From the NCBI GenBank assembly GCA_029934875.1, contig JAOZLK010000241.1, positions 1,423 through 6,823 on the forward strand: a stretch of DNA of 5,401 nucleotides, written 5' to 3'. The notes below the pieces were generated by a model that searched no databases, was not told the origin of the DNA, and saw only the letters and a program-made list of their open reading frames with translations. Both the position numbers and the translations under genes were made by a program. Source of the DNA: Bacteroidales bacterium. Lineage in GTDB: Bacteria; Bacteroidota; Bacteroidia; Bacteroidales; GCA-2748055. Below are positions 1-5,401 of this stretch, one piece after another (position 1 is the first letter of the stretch; each line of letters opens with the position of its first letter).

Positions 1-1698
1 TACCTCCACCAGGCTGATTCTCTTAAAGGGGTAATAAAGATCCAGCTCATCCAGTTCATAGTTATCTTTTGCTTCGGTGATCAGGGCCTTGATGGTATCT
101 TCTATATGTGTAAAATAGCCCGAGAAATAGTCATGGTCGGAATCCAGGTACAGGCTATACTCCACTCCGTCAATCTCCATACTTCTTTTCTCCAGGGGAG
201 CGATGACCAAAACGAATGCATTAAGATCATTTTCAGGAGCGAAATGGCTACCCGCTTCATCTTCGCTAAGAGCTCCCGGTGCAATGGCAGTAAGGGCTGA
301 GTCAGTTCTGACGCTCAGCCTGAACCGGCTGAAGTCCGGCTCACGGGCATGGAAGGTTTCCAGGTTAAATCCTACACCTGCCACCGGGTACCAGTTAAGC
401 TCCGGTGTAAGTAACATATAATCGGGATGAATGATCCCCGGCTTTTTGTCAATGGGTGCAACCATGATTCGCTTGATTGCATCCATCTGTTCCCGGGGGA
501 TATCCAGGTAAGCCACAGACTCCAGGGGCACTCCGCTGTAATGGATACTCAGCCGGATTCGTCTTCCGGGCTTCAGAGATTCATTTGCTACCACCATCAA
601 AAGCTGTTCTTTTCTTTCAAAAACCAGCTCTCCCCTCCTGGAAGTAATGCTATCCACAGAAAAACCGGGATTCAGGGAAAAGATCAGGGTATCCAGGTCG
701 CTTAGGTTTTGATTCAATAGCTGCAGCTCGGAACTTACACCAAGTGATGCGCCTTGCTGGGTTACGCTGAGCGTATTGGTAAGAACATCAGCCACCGGGA
801 AGCCTGCATATCGATTATTCAGCTCCAGGTAACGCTCCCTGTCACCGGCCAGGTTGTGGTGGTGCATGTAATAGCTGGTACCCAAAAGAAGACCTGCCAA
901 TAAAAATCCGATAAACCCAGCCAGGTTAAGTCCGTTCCAGCGTCCGGTCTGGGGTAAGCGGTTCAGAAAGCGAATGGTGGCAAAGATGAATCCCAATCCC
1001 AGCAGCAGGTAAGCCAGCCGGTGTACCAGGATCAGCCTGGGATTGGCAAAGCCGATGAAGTCGGACCATACCATGGGCAGATTAAAGGCCATATAATCCA
1101 GTATTCCATAAAACTTATCCTGAAAGTAAAAGAGGGTAAGTCCGATGTAACCCAGCAAGACCAGGAAGGTGACAGCCTGGCTTTTAAAGAGAATCATCAT
1201 AAAAAAGGATAGCCCCAGAATAAATACCAGGGTAGGAATGGTAATTAGCAGCGGGTAATACAGGTAAGCCACCCAAACCACCGGCGTGTCTTTTCGAACC
1301 AGGTTAAATACCAGGGTCATGAACAAGGTCAGGAAAACCAGTCCCACGAAAAGAACGAGAATGCCCAGGGTTTTGCCCACTACGTATTCTCCATTGGTAA
1401 TGGGCCTGGAATAGATCACCTCGGTGGTATCCAGCTTTTTATCGCGTTTCAGGAAATCAGAAGCCAGGAAAACCGCAATAACCGCCTGGGCAACACTAAT
1501 TAAGAGTACACTGATATAGGGCATGTTGGCTGCTATGGCCCTGTAAATCCACCGTGCATCAGAGTGTCCCCCGTAAATACTCATGTTGATTCCGAATAGA
1601 AACAAGAGGGCCAGGATGGCAAATATCCTGAAGAACCAGCTTCTGAATAGTGTTTTGCTCTCATAGAGGGCCACATTCCATATGTTGAAGAGATTCAT
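1..1698 (-). CDS. ABC-2 type permease fused to an M1 aminopeptidase-like extracytoplasmic domain (3' end beyond window)
   Basis: The frame is open for 566 codons from ATG at 1698 to the left edge, with no stop, so the C-terminus is missing. Hydrophobic segments lie at about residues 22-41, 60-80, 111-134, 146-168, 174-192, 225-243 and 257-276. Between segments 2 and 3 is the stretch LDTTEVIYSRPITNGEYVVG (89-108), which resembles the conserved loop of Bacteroidota ABC-2 permeases. Seven segments with the N-terminus inside would place the rest outside the cytoplasm. Residues about 290-520 are soluble and beta-rich; they include LNWYPVAG (434-441), like the N-terminal domain of M1 metallopeptidases. 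Residues 555-566 (YYPFKRISLVEV) match the M1 pattern 'yPf..l.lVEvP' that precedes the catalytic region. The GxMEN and HExxH-E zinc motifs would lie beyond the edge, so peptidase activity cannot be judged. The start overlaps the stop of the upstream ATPase (ATGA, 1698-1695), indicating translational coupling. The permease call is firm; the M1 call is an inference from short motifs. Confidence 0.85.
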   Translation of the reverse strand, partial: MNLFNIWNVALYESKTLFRSWFFRIFAILALLFLFGINMSIYGGHSDARWIYRAIAANMPYISVLLISVAQAVIAVFLASDFLKRDKKLDTTEVIYSRPITNGEYVVGKTLGILVLFVGLVFLTLFMTLVFNLVRKDTPVVWVAYLYYPLLITIPTLVFILGLSFFMMILFKSQAVTFLVLLGYIGLTLFYFQDKFYGILDYMAFNLPMVWSDFIGFANPRLILVHRLAYLLLGLGFIFATIRFLNRLPQTGRWNGLNLAGFIGFLLAGLLLGTSYYMHHHNLAGDRERYLELNNRYAGFPVADVLTNTLSVTQQGASLGVSSELQLLNQNLSDLDTLIFSLNPGFSVDSITSRRGELVFERKEQLLMVVANESLKPGRRIRLSIHYSGVPLESVAYLDIPREQMDAIKRIMVAPIDKKPGIIHPDYMLLTPELNWYPVAGVGFNLETFHAREPDFSRFRLSVRTDSALTAIAPGALSEDEAGSHFAPENDLNAFVLVIAPLEKRSMEIDGVEYSLYLDSDHDYFSGYFTHIEDTIKALITEAKDNYELDELDLYYPFKRISLVEV

Positions 1699-2588
1699 TT
1701 CAGGTTCCAGTGTTCCAATTTATTGTCCATGTGGTGGACATAGGCATGTTCCAGATTTGCATCCACAGGGAAGGCCTCAATCCCAGCCGGCCTCTCACCC
1801 ACAAATTGCACCTCCCATCCGCCACTTGAGGGAATAGTAGATATGATGGGTACTTCGGTTTTTAGATTTTCATATTGTTCAGGAGTGATCTCTGCCCTCC
1901 AGACAAATCCACTGGCCTGCTGTACCAGCTGATCGGGTGTCCCCTGGTATATGAGTGATCCTTCGTTAAGCAGGGCCATTTGGTTACATGTACTGGAGAT
2001 ATCGCCAACGATGTGGGTGGAAAGAATGATAATGGTCTCGGAACGCCCCAGATCAGATAAGAGGTTTCTGAAACGGATCCGTTCTTCCGGATCGAGACCT
2101 GTGGTTGGTTCATCTACAATAATGATGGATGGGTGGGCAATCAGGGCCTGGGCAATCCCCAGTCTTCGTTTCATTCCCCCGGATAACTTGTTCGCCATGC
2201 GGTTGCGGAATTCGAAAAGCCCAACGCTTTCGAGCATCTCATCCACCCGAATAAGGCGTTCCTTCCTGGAATTCATACCTGCAAGCCGGGCCGCATAATC
2301 CAGGAACTCCCAGGATTTTAGCTTGGTAAAAAACCTGAAATCCTGTGGCAGGTAACCAACCATCGTCCTAATCTCCTTCCGGTGTTTTCCGATATCTTTT
2401 CCATCCACCAAAACACGGCCCATACTGGGCTGCATCAGCGTAACCATAATCCTCATGAGGGTGGATTTCCCTGCTCCGTTGGGTCCCAGCAGTCCAAACA
2501 TCCCATCGCTTATGCTCAGGTTGATATCGTCAAGTGCTTTGAATCCTCCGGGATAGCTAAGGCTCAGATTTTGAATCTCAATTTGCAA
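1695..2588 (-). CDS. ABC transporter ATP-binding protein, partner of the downstream permease
   Basis: This is a cytoplasmic nucleotide-binding subunit that powers the membrane protein encoded directly downstream. All ABC motifs are intact: Walker A GPNGAGKST (residues 35-43), Q-loop Gln82 in GYLPQD, signature LSGGM (135-139), Walker B IIIVDE (155-160) followed by PTTGLD, and H-loop His192 in STHIV. The 297-residue length fits a single nucleotide-binding domain of about 220 residues plus a C-terminal extension (about 220-297), as often seen in ATPases paired with ABC-2 permeases. The start codon is TTG (2588-2586). No ATG, GTG or other TTG lies in frame between it and the upstream stop at 2648-2646, and starting here gives the usual first strand, MQIEIQNLSLSY. 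No Shine-Dalgarno sequence is visible; upstream is A-rich. The gene ends in a 4-base ATGA overlap with the permease. The substrate is unknown; the cassette is of the export/ABC-2 kind. Confidence 0.93.
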   Translation of the reverse strand: MQIEIQNLSLSYPGGFKALDDINLSISDGMFGLLGPNGAGKSTLMRIMVTLMQPSMGRVLVDGKDIGKHRKEIRTMVGYLPQDFRFFTKLKSWEFLDYAARLAGMNSRKERLIRVDEMLESVGLFEFRNRMANKLSGGMKRRLGIAQALIAHPSIIIVDEPTTGLDPEERIRFRNLLSDLGRSETIIILSTHIVGDISSTCNQMALLNEGSLIYQGTPDQLVQQASGFVWRAEITPEQYENLKTEVPIISTIPSSGGWEVQFVGERPAGIEAFPVDANLEHAYVHHMDNKLEHWNLK

Positions 2589-2640
2589 GGGGTGAGCTTT
2601 TTTTATTATTCTATGCTGTCTTTGACTATAAGGAGGCGCT

Positions 2641-2670
2641 TTGGTTTAAGTAGGCAGACAATTATTTTTT
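2641..2670 (+). promoter_or_regulatory. candidate Bacteroidota-type promoter for the Spy-like gene
   Basis: TTG at 2641-2643 is followed after 19 bases by TATTTTTT at 2663-2670. This resembles the Bacteroidota -33 (TTTG) and -7 (TAnnTTTG) elements, with one mismatch in the last base of the -7 box. It would start transcription near 2677, giving a leader of about 58 bases before the ATG at 2735. The region is AT-rich, so a chance match is quite possible. No comparably good promoter was found for the ATPase gene on the minus strand of the same gap. Confidence 0.3.
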
Positions 2671-2734
2671 AACTAAATTAAACCTTTTAATGGTAAGATC
2701 ATCATAGATAGGAAAACTGATAAAACATAAAGAA

Positions 2735-3205
2735 ATGAAGTACAAACTTAATTTGAAAATTGCAGGATTCGTAATCCTGAGCATACTTTTTTCCATGACT
2801 ATCTCTGCCCAGGGACAAGGAGGTCCCGGACGTGGGCAGCAAATGACCGAAGATGATATCAAGGAAAATGTGGAGAATACAGCCAAAACCCTGGGTTTAA
2901 ATGAAGAGCAGCACAAGAAGGTCCTTGCCATCGACATGGATTTCTATAACAAGATGCAAATCGAGCGCCAGAAAATGAGGAATATGGAACGTACCGAGGA
3001 GAATCGGAATGCCATGCGGACAAAGATGACAAAGATGCGCGATGACCGTAATAAGCAGTATAAAGAAGTACTTACTCCGGAGCAATATGAAGAATTCATT
3101 AAAATGCAGGACCAGCGCATGAACGAAATGCGTCAGCAGAGGCAGAACAGTAATCCTGACAGTACTCCGAATACCAAGTCTGATAGAGGCCGAGGGAGAA
3201 ATTAA
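2735..3205 (+). CDS. secreted Spy/CpxP-like (LTxxQ) periplasmic protein, Met-rich
   Basis: This is a 156-residue exported protein. Residues 1-25 form a signal peptide: basic MKYKLNLK, a hydrophobic core at 9-23, and a likely signal peptidase I site after ISA (Ala25) before QGQ. There is no lipobox Cys. A Gly/Gln/Pro-rich linker (26-36) leads into a highly charged, helical region (about 38-137) with two LTxxQ-like motifs, LNEEQ (55-59) and LTPEQ (113-117). Such motifs are typical of Spy/CpxP/ZraP-type periplasmic stress proteins and related small Bacteroidota proteins. The mature part has about 11 Met in 131 residues, several spaced three or four apart (81, 84; 94, 98, 101). The tail (138-156) is Ser/Asn/Arg-rich and probably disordered. 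The start has an A-rich upstream and no Shine-Dalgarno. The gene is divergent from the ABC operon and is followed by a strong terminator. A chaperone or metal-stress role is inferred from the fold type; the exact function is unknown. Confidence 0.8.
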   Translation: MKYKLNLKIAGFVILSILFSMTISAQGQGGPGRGQQMTEDDIKENVENTAKTLGLNEEQHKKVLAIDMDFYNKMQIERQKMRNMERTEENRNAMRTKMTKMRDDRNKQYKEVLTPEQYEEFIKMQDQRMNEMRQQRQNSNPDSTPNTKSDRGRGRN

Positions 3206-3226
3206 TCCCTTGCTTTAATAGGGATT
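3204..3226 (+). other. small hairpin at the end of the Spy-like gene
   Basis: AATCCCT (3204-3210) pairs perfectly with AGGGATT (3220-3226) around a 9-base loop. The left arm begins inside the TAA stop codon. The downstream bases are T-rich but interrupted (TGTTATTTCC). It may be a weak first terminator or an RNA 3'-end stabiliser ahead of the stronger hairpin at 3245-3286. Confidence 0.35.
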
Positions 3227-3244
3227 TGTTATTTCCTGAACAAT

Positions 3245-3286
3245 TCTGTTTCATTGAGGTTATCTCTATGAAACAGATTTTTTTTT
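3245..3286 (+). terminator. intrinsic terminator-like hairpin with U9 tract, just upstream of osmC
   Basis: TCTGTTTCAT (3245-3254) is perfectly complementary to ATGAAACAGA (3268-3277). The stem can extend past a T-T mismatch by GAG/CTC (3256-3258 with 3264-3266), leaving a GTTAT loop. It is followed directly by nine T residues (3278-3286). This is the standard shape of a Rho-independent terminator on the plus strand and would end the Spy-like transcript. The stem is AT-leaning. Unusually, the T tract ends only 15 bases before the osmC ATG at 3302, so it could instead act as a leader attenuator for osmC. Confidence 0.75.
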
Positions 3287-3301
3287 ACTAAAACCATAAC
3301 A

Positions 3302-3721
3302 ATGTCAGTCAGAACAGCAAAATCACAATGGAACGGTACCCTGGCTTCGGGTAAGGGAACCATGAATTTCAGTAACTACAGTGGTCCCTTTACCTTTGCA
3401 TCCCGCTTCGAAGAAGGAGATGGTACGAATCCTGAGGAATTAATAGGTGCGGCTCATTCGGGTTGTTACTCCATGTTTCTTGCAGCCTTGATCAGTGGGG
3501 AAAAACTGCATCCTGAGAGTGTTGAAACCACAGCAAGCGTACACCTTGGTAAAGATGATAAGGGGCCTGTGATTACCACTATAGAACTGGAATGCCAGGT
3601 AAAATGTGAAGGACTCAGCCAGGAGAAGTTTGATGAACTGGCAGCAGCAGCAAAAGAGGGCTGTCCCATTTCCAGACTTGTGGCCGCCGCAGATATCAAG
3701 CTTAATGCCACGCTTCTTTAA
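3302..3721 (+). CDS. osmC: OsmC-type peroxiredoxin (organic hydroperoxide reductase)
   Basis: This is a cytoplasmic thiol peroxidase that reduces organic hydroperoxides. The 139-residue length fits the family. Family residues are present: the Arg in SRFEEG (Arg35), GTNPEELIGAAH (41-52) with the active-site Glu region, the peroxidatic Cys55 in HSGCYSM, and the resolving Cys121 in GCPISRL. The sequence around both cysteines matches the OsmC subgroup (GAAHxxC, GCPxS) rather than Ohr (AAGYAAC, CPYS). Two extra cysteines (98 and 102) form a CxxxC in the central strand region and are not part of the known mechanism. The ATG has an A-rich upstream (CCATAACA) and no Shine-Dalgarno. The gene begins 15 bases after a strong terminator-like hairpin, and no convincing promoter was found between them. 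It converges on the LOG gene with a 14-base gap. Osmotic or oxidative stress induction is typical of the family but not visible here. Confidence 0.95.
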   Translation: MSVRTAKSQWNGTLASGKGTMNFSNYSGPFTFASRFEEGDGTNPEELIGAAHSGCYSMFLAALISGEKLHPESVETTASVHLGKDDKGPVITTIELECQVKCEGLSQEKFDELAAAAKEGCPISRLVAAADIKLNATLL

Positions 3722-3735
3722 TTAAGGAGTAAGGA

Positions 3736-4305
3736 CTATTTAATCCATTTGGGAACCGGAGGGGCATGGTAGTTTTCCATGCTTTGAAGGAGCACATCTG
3801 CCTTTCCACTTACCTGGATTATATCCCGGTTTTCCATTTTCAGGAAACCTTCCCCCACCATGGTGTCGATTGCATCTAAAATGGAGTTGAAATAGCCATT
3901 TACGTTGAGAATCCCCACTGGTTTCTGGTGTAGCCCCAGCTGAGCCCAGGTAAGCATCTCAAAAAGCTCATCAAGGGTCCCGAATCCTCCAGGAAGTGCG
4001 ATAAAACCATCACTTTTCTCGTAGATGAGAGCTTTCCGCACATGCATATTTTCCACGGTAATCATCTCTGACAGACCATCGTGGGCCACTTCCTTTACAT
4101 GCAGGAAGCCTGGAATAATGCCAATGACTTTGCCTCCGGCATTAAGTGCTGCATCGGCAAGAATTCCCATGAGCCCCACCTTTCCGCCACCAAACACCAC
4201 ATCTATTTGACGTAAGGCGAGCAGGTTTCCCAGATATTCTGCTTGTTCCCTGTAAATGCCATTGACTCCCGAACTGGAGCCGCAGTATACTGCGATGCTA
4301 TTCAT
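3736..4305 (-). CDS. LOG family protein (nucleoside 5'-monophosphate phosphoribohydrolase, TIGR00730-like)
   Basis: This is a 189-residue Rossmann-fold protein of the LOG ('lonely guy') family, whose characterised members cleave cytokinin riboside 5'-monophosphates or related nucleotides into base and ribose 5-phosphate. Visible motifs are AVYCGSSSG near the N-terminus (5-13), GGGKVGLMG (39-47), MHVRK (87-91), and the diagnostic PGGFGTLDE (105-113), which holds the catalytic/substrate-binding residues. The length matches the short, standalone type. In bacteria outside plant associates the natural substrate is usually uncertain; it may serve nucleotide salvage. The ATG follows CTTCAGCCC with no Shine-Dalgarno. 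A loose TATTCTTG -7-like box lies at 4326-4319 but lacks a matching upstream element. The gene is separated from the same-strand TrpB gene by 212 bases and a terminator, so it is probably transcribed alone. Its 3' end lies 14 bases from that of osmC. Confidence 0.93.
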   Translation of the reverse strand: MNSIAVYCGSSSGVNGIYREQAEYLGNLLALRQIDVVFGGGKVGLMGILADAALNAGGKVIGIIPGFLHVKEVAHDGLSEMITVENMHVRKALIYEKSDGFIALPGGFGTLDELFEMLTWAQLGLHQKPVGILNVNGYFNSILDAIDTMVGEGFLKMENRDIIQVSGKADVLLQSMENYHAPPVPKWIK

Positions 4306-4376
4306 GGGCTGAAGATAGCAAGAATAGTTTGCTTGTTAAAGAACAGATACTGAATCAAAAGTCCCTTTTAATTGAA

Positions 4377-4454
4377 TTCTAAGGGATAATTATTCGTAAC
4401 GTGCTAATTTACTTCGTAAAAGATGCCAGGTTACTTCCTAAGTATCCCTTAGAA
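4377..4454. repeat. nested inverted repeat between LOG and trpB (12-bp perfect outer arms)
   Basis: TTCTAAGGGATA (4377-4388) and TATCCCTTAGAA (4443-4454) are perfect reverse complements separated by 54 bases. Inside lie two more symmetric pairs, GTAAC (4396-4400) with GTTAC (4430-4434), and TTTAC (4408-4412) with GTAAA (4416-4420) around a TTC triloop. Stacked together they give one long interrupted hairpin. Arm 4381-4386 (AAGGGA) can also pair with TCCCTT at 4362-4367, an alternative to the outer stem. No flanking target duplication and no open reading frame are visible. It could be a structured RNA leader of the LOG gene, a 3' element of trpB, or a small palindromic repeat; the sequence alone does not decide. 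Confidence 0.55.
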
Positions 4455-4458
4455 GCCA

Positions 4459-4491
4459 GAATGGGGCTGCCCTTTTGAGACAGCCCCATTC
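4459..4491 (-). terminator. strong GC-rich hairpin, probable terminator of the trpB transcript
   Basis: GAATGGGGCTG (4459-4469) pairs perfectly over 11 bp with CAGCCCCATTC (4481-4491), with an 11-base loop. It starts 27 bases downstream of the trpB stop codon on the minus strand. Hairpins of the 'CTGTCTC...CAGCCCC' kind are common after genes in Bacteroidota. There is no long T tract on the minus-strand 3' side (TGGCTTCTAAGG), so termination strength is uncertain. It still probably separates trpB from LOG. Confidence 0.6.
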
Positions 4492-4517
4492 AGATTAAAG
4501 GTATAGAATGTGTGCTA

Positions 4518-5401
4518 TTACTTAAGCGGTGTTGGATGATTGTTTAATACAGCAGTGAATTTTTCAAAATCTTTCTGTGAGAGTTCATGATTGCTTAGTT
4601 CACCACTGAGATACTTGTCGTATCCGACCAGGTCCATCAGACCATGTCCGCTGAAATTAAAGAGAATCACCTTCTCTTTCCCCTCTTCCTTTGCCTTTTT
4701 AGCTTCCCTGATAGTGGAAGCAATGGCATGAGTAGTTTCAGGAGCAGGAATGATCCCTTCTGTACGAGCAAATAATACTCCAGCCTCGTAACACTCCAGC
4801 TGATGCAGAGCCTCTGCCCTGGCTAGGCCTTCCTTAACAGCATGACTTACAAGAGGTGACATTCCATGGTAACGCAGTCCACCTGCATGGATAGGGGGAG
4901 GAATAAATCCATGTCCCAACGAGTTCATTGCAAGAAGCGGTGTCATTTTGGCCAGATCGCCATGATCATAGGCAAATGGTGCTTTGGTTAGTGTTGGGCA
5001 TGAAGCAGGTTCAACTGCGATAATATCAATATCTGCGCCGTTAATCTTATCCTGCATAAAAGGAAAGGCCAATCCTGCAAAGTTACTACCACCTCCTGCG
5101 CATCCTATGATCACATCCGGCAGCTTCTCATTGACCTTCTCAAGCTGCTTCTTAGCCTCAAGGCCTATTACGGTCTGGTGCAGCATCACATGATTTAATA
5201 CGCTACCCAGGGAATAACGGGTCTGGCCGCTTGGATCTGTAACAGCAGCTTCGATCGCTTCACTGATGGCTATTCCAAGGCTTCCAGGCGTATCCGGGTA
5301 CAAGGCAAGTACGTCCCGTCCGGCCTGGGTCTCATTGGAAGGGCTGGCTATGCAGCTTCCTCCCCATGTCTGCATCATCAATTTCCGGAAGGGTTTCTGA
5401 A
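4518..5401 (-). CDS. trpB: TrpB2-type tryptophan synthase beta chain, C-terminal part (5' end beyond window)
   Basis: This is a PLP-dependent enzyme expected to join indole (or a related nucleophile) to serine to make tryptophan. The frame is open from the right edge (first full codon 5399-5397) to TAA at 4520-4518, giving 293 residues. The upstream codons read [14 protein letters not shown], matching the internal TrpB2 motif 'QKPYRRxMMxTWGA', so the TTG at 5381 is not a real start. About 150-160 N-terminal residues, with the PLP-binding Lys and the catalytic Glu, are missing because of the window edge. Visible marks (numbered within the fragment) are SPSNET (about 19-24), SLGSVLNHV, the PLP-phosphate loop GCAGGGSN (99-106), [38 protein letters not shown], and SGHG (250-253) near the end. 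These are typical of the TrpB2 subgroup, which differs from classical TrpB (SGRGDKD). No trpA or other trp gene lies in the window. A hairpin terminator follows the gene. Confidence 0.93.
   Translation of the reverse strand, partial: QKPFRKLMMQTWGGSCIASPSNETQAGRDVLALYPDTPGSLGIAISEAIEAAVTDPSGQTRYSLGSVLNHVMLHQTVIGLEAKKQLEKVNEKLPDVIIGCAGGGSNFAGLAFPFMQDKINGADIDIIAVEPASCPTLTKAPFAYDHGDLAKMTPLLAMNSLGHGFIPPPIHAGGLRYHGMSPLVSHAVKEGLARAEALHQLECYEAGVLFARTEGIIPAPETTHAIASTIREAKKAKEEGKEKVILFNFSGHGLMDLVGYDKYLSGELSNHELSQKDFEKFTAVLNNHPTPLK

Noticed and set aside
106..705. Plus-strand open frames opposite the permease gene
   Set aside because: They are short, overlap each other and lie antisense to a continuous, well-supported coding frame. 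Their translations show no domain-like pattern.
505..1270. Recurring CAGGTAAGCC at 505-514, 1006-1015 and 1261-1270, and several CCAGGTTAA-like words
   Set aside because: Each lies in the permease frame and encodes Ala-Tyr-Leu or Phe-Asn-Leu with preferred codons. Spacing is irregular, so they are codon-usage echoes rather than repeats.
1951..2298. Plus-strand 115-codon open frame opposite the ABC ATPase
   Set aside because: It is antisense to the conserved ATPase domain and its low-complexity Ser/Arg/Ile-rich translation is typical of a shadow frame.
2631..2636. AGGAGG resembling a Shine-Dalgarno site on the plus strand
   Set aside because: The nearest start-like codon (TTG at 2641) is followed by GTT and then a TAA stop, the Spy-like ATG is about 100 bases away, and the neighbouring genes use no Shine-Dalgarno.
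2662..2937. Minus-strand 91-codon open frame over the start of the Spy-like gene
   Set aside because: It is antisense to a clear signal-peptide-bearing gene and its translation (Phe/Ser/Cys-rich) has no recognisable features.
5379..5381. TTG at 5381-5379 as the start of the TrpB-like gene
   Set aside because: The frame stays open to the window edge, and the codons before it encode conserved TrpB2 residues (QKPFRK), so the gene begins outside the window.

Overview
This window looks like Bacteroidota chromosome, probably a Bacteroidales- or Marinilabiliales-like environmental bacterium. The reasons are protein-level resemblance (an ABC-2 permease joined to an M1-peptidase-like region, a small Spy/CpxP-like secreted protein, a TrpB2-type tryptophan synthase beta), A-rich start regions without Shine-Dalgarno sequences, and one candidate promoter of the Bacteroidota type (TTG, 19-nt spacer, TATTTTTT). 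This is judgement from reading; no database search was run.

Layout. 1-1698 (minus): a membrane protein of at least 566 residues that runs off the left edge. It has seven hydrophobic segments, then an extracytoplasmic region resembling the start of an M1 aminopeptidase. 1695-2588 (minus): its ABC ATPase, which starts with TTG and overlaps the permease start by four bases (ATGA). 2589-2734: a divergent intergenic region. 2735-3205 (plus): a secreted, Met-rich Spy/CpxP-like protein. 3206-3301: two hairpins, the second a textbook intrinsic terminator only 15 bases before the next gene. 3302-3721 (plus): an OsmC-type peroxide reductase. 3736-4305 (minus): a LOG-family phosphoribohydrolase, convergent with osmC. 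4306-4517: a non-coding gap with a strong hairpin terminator and a nested inverted-repeat structure. 4518-5401 (minus): the C-terminal two thirds of a TrpB2-type enzyme that runs off the right edge.

How the genes relate. The ATPase and permease form one translationally coupled operon, probably an ABC-2 machine whose membrane subunit carries a peptidase-like domain outside the cytoplasm. The divergent Spy-like protein also acts in the envelope and may share a stress theme with OsmC, but nothing in the sequence proves co-regulation. LOG and TrpB2 share a strand but are separated by a terminator, so they are probably independent units. No RNA genes, CRISPR arrays, insertion sequences or phage genes were seen. 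The least ordinary items are the permease-M1 fusion, the U-tract hairpin abutting osmC, and the 78-bp nested inverted repeat between LOG and trpB.
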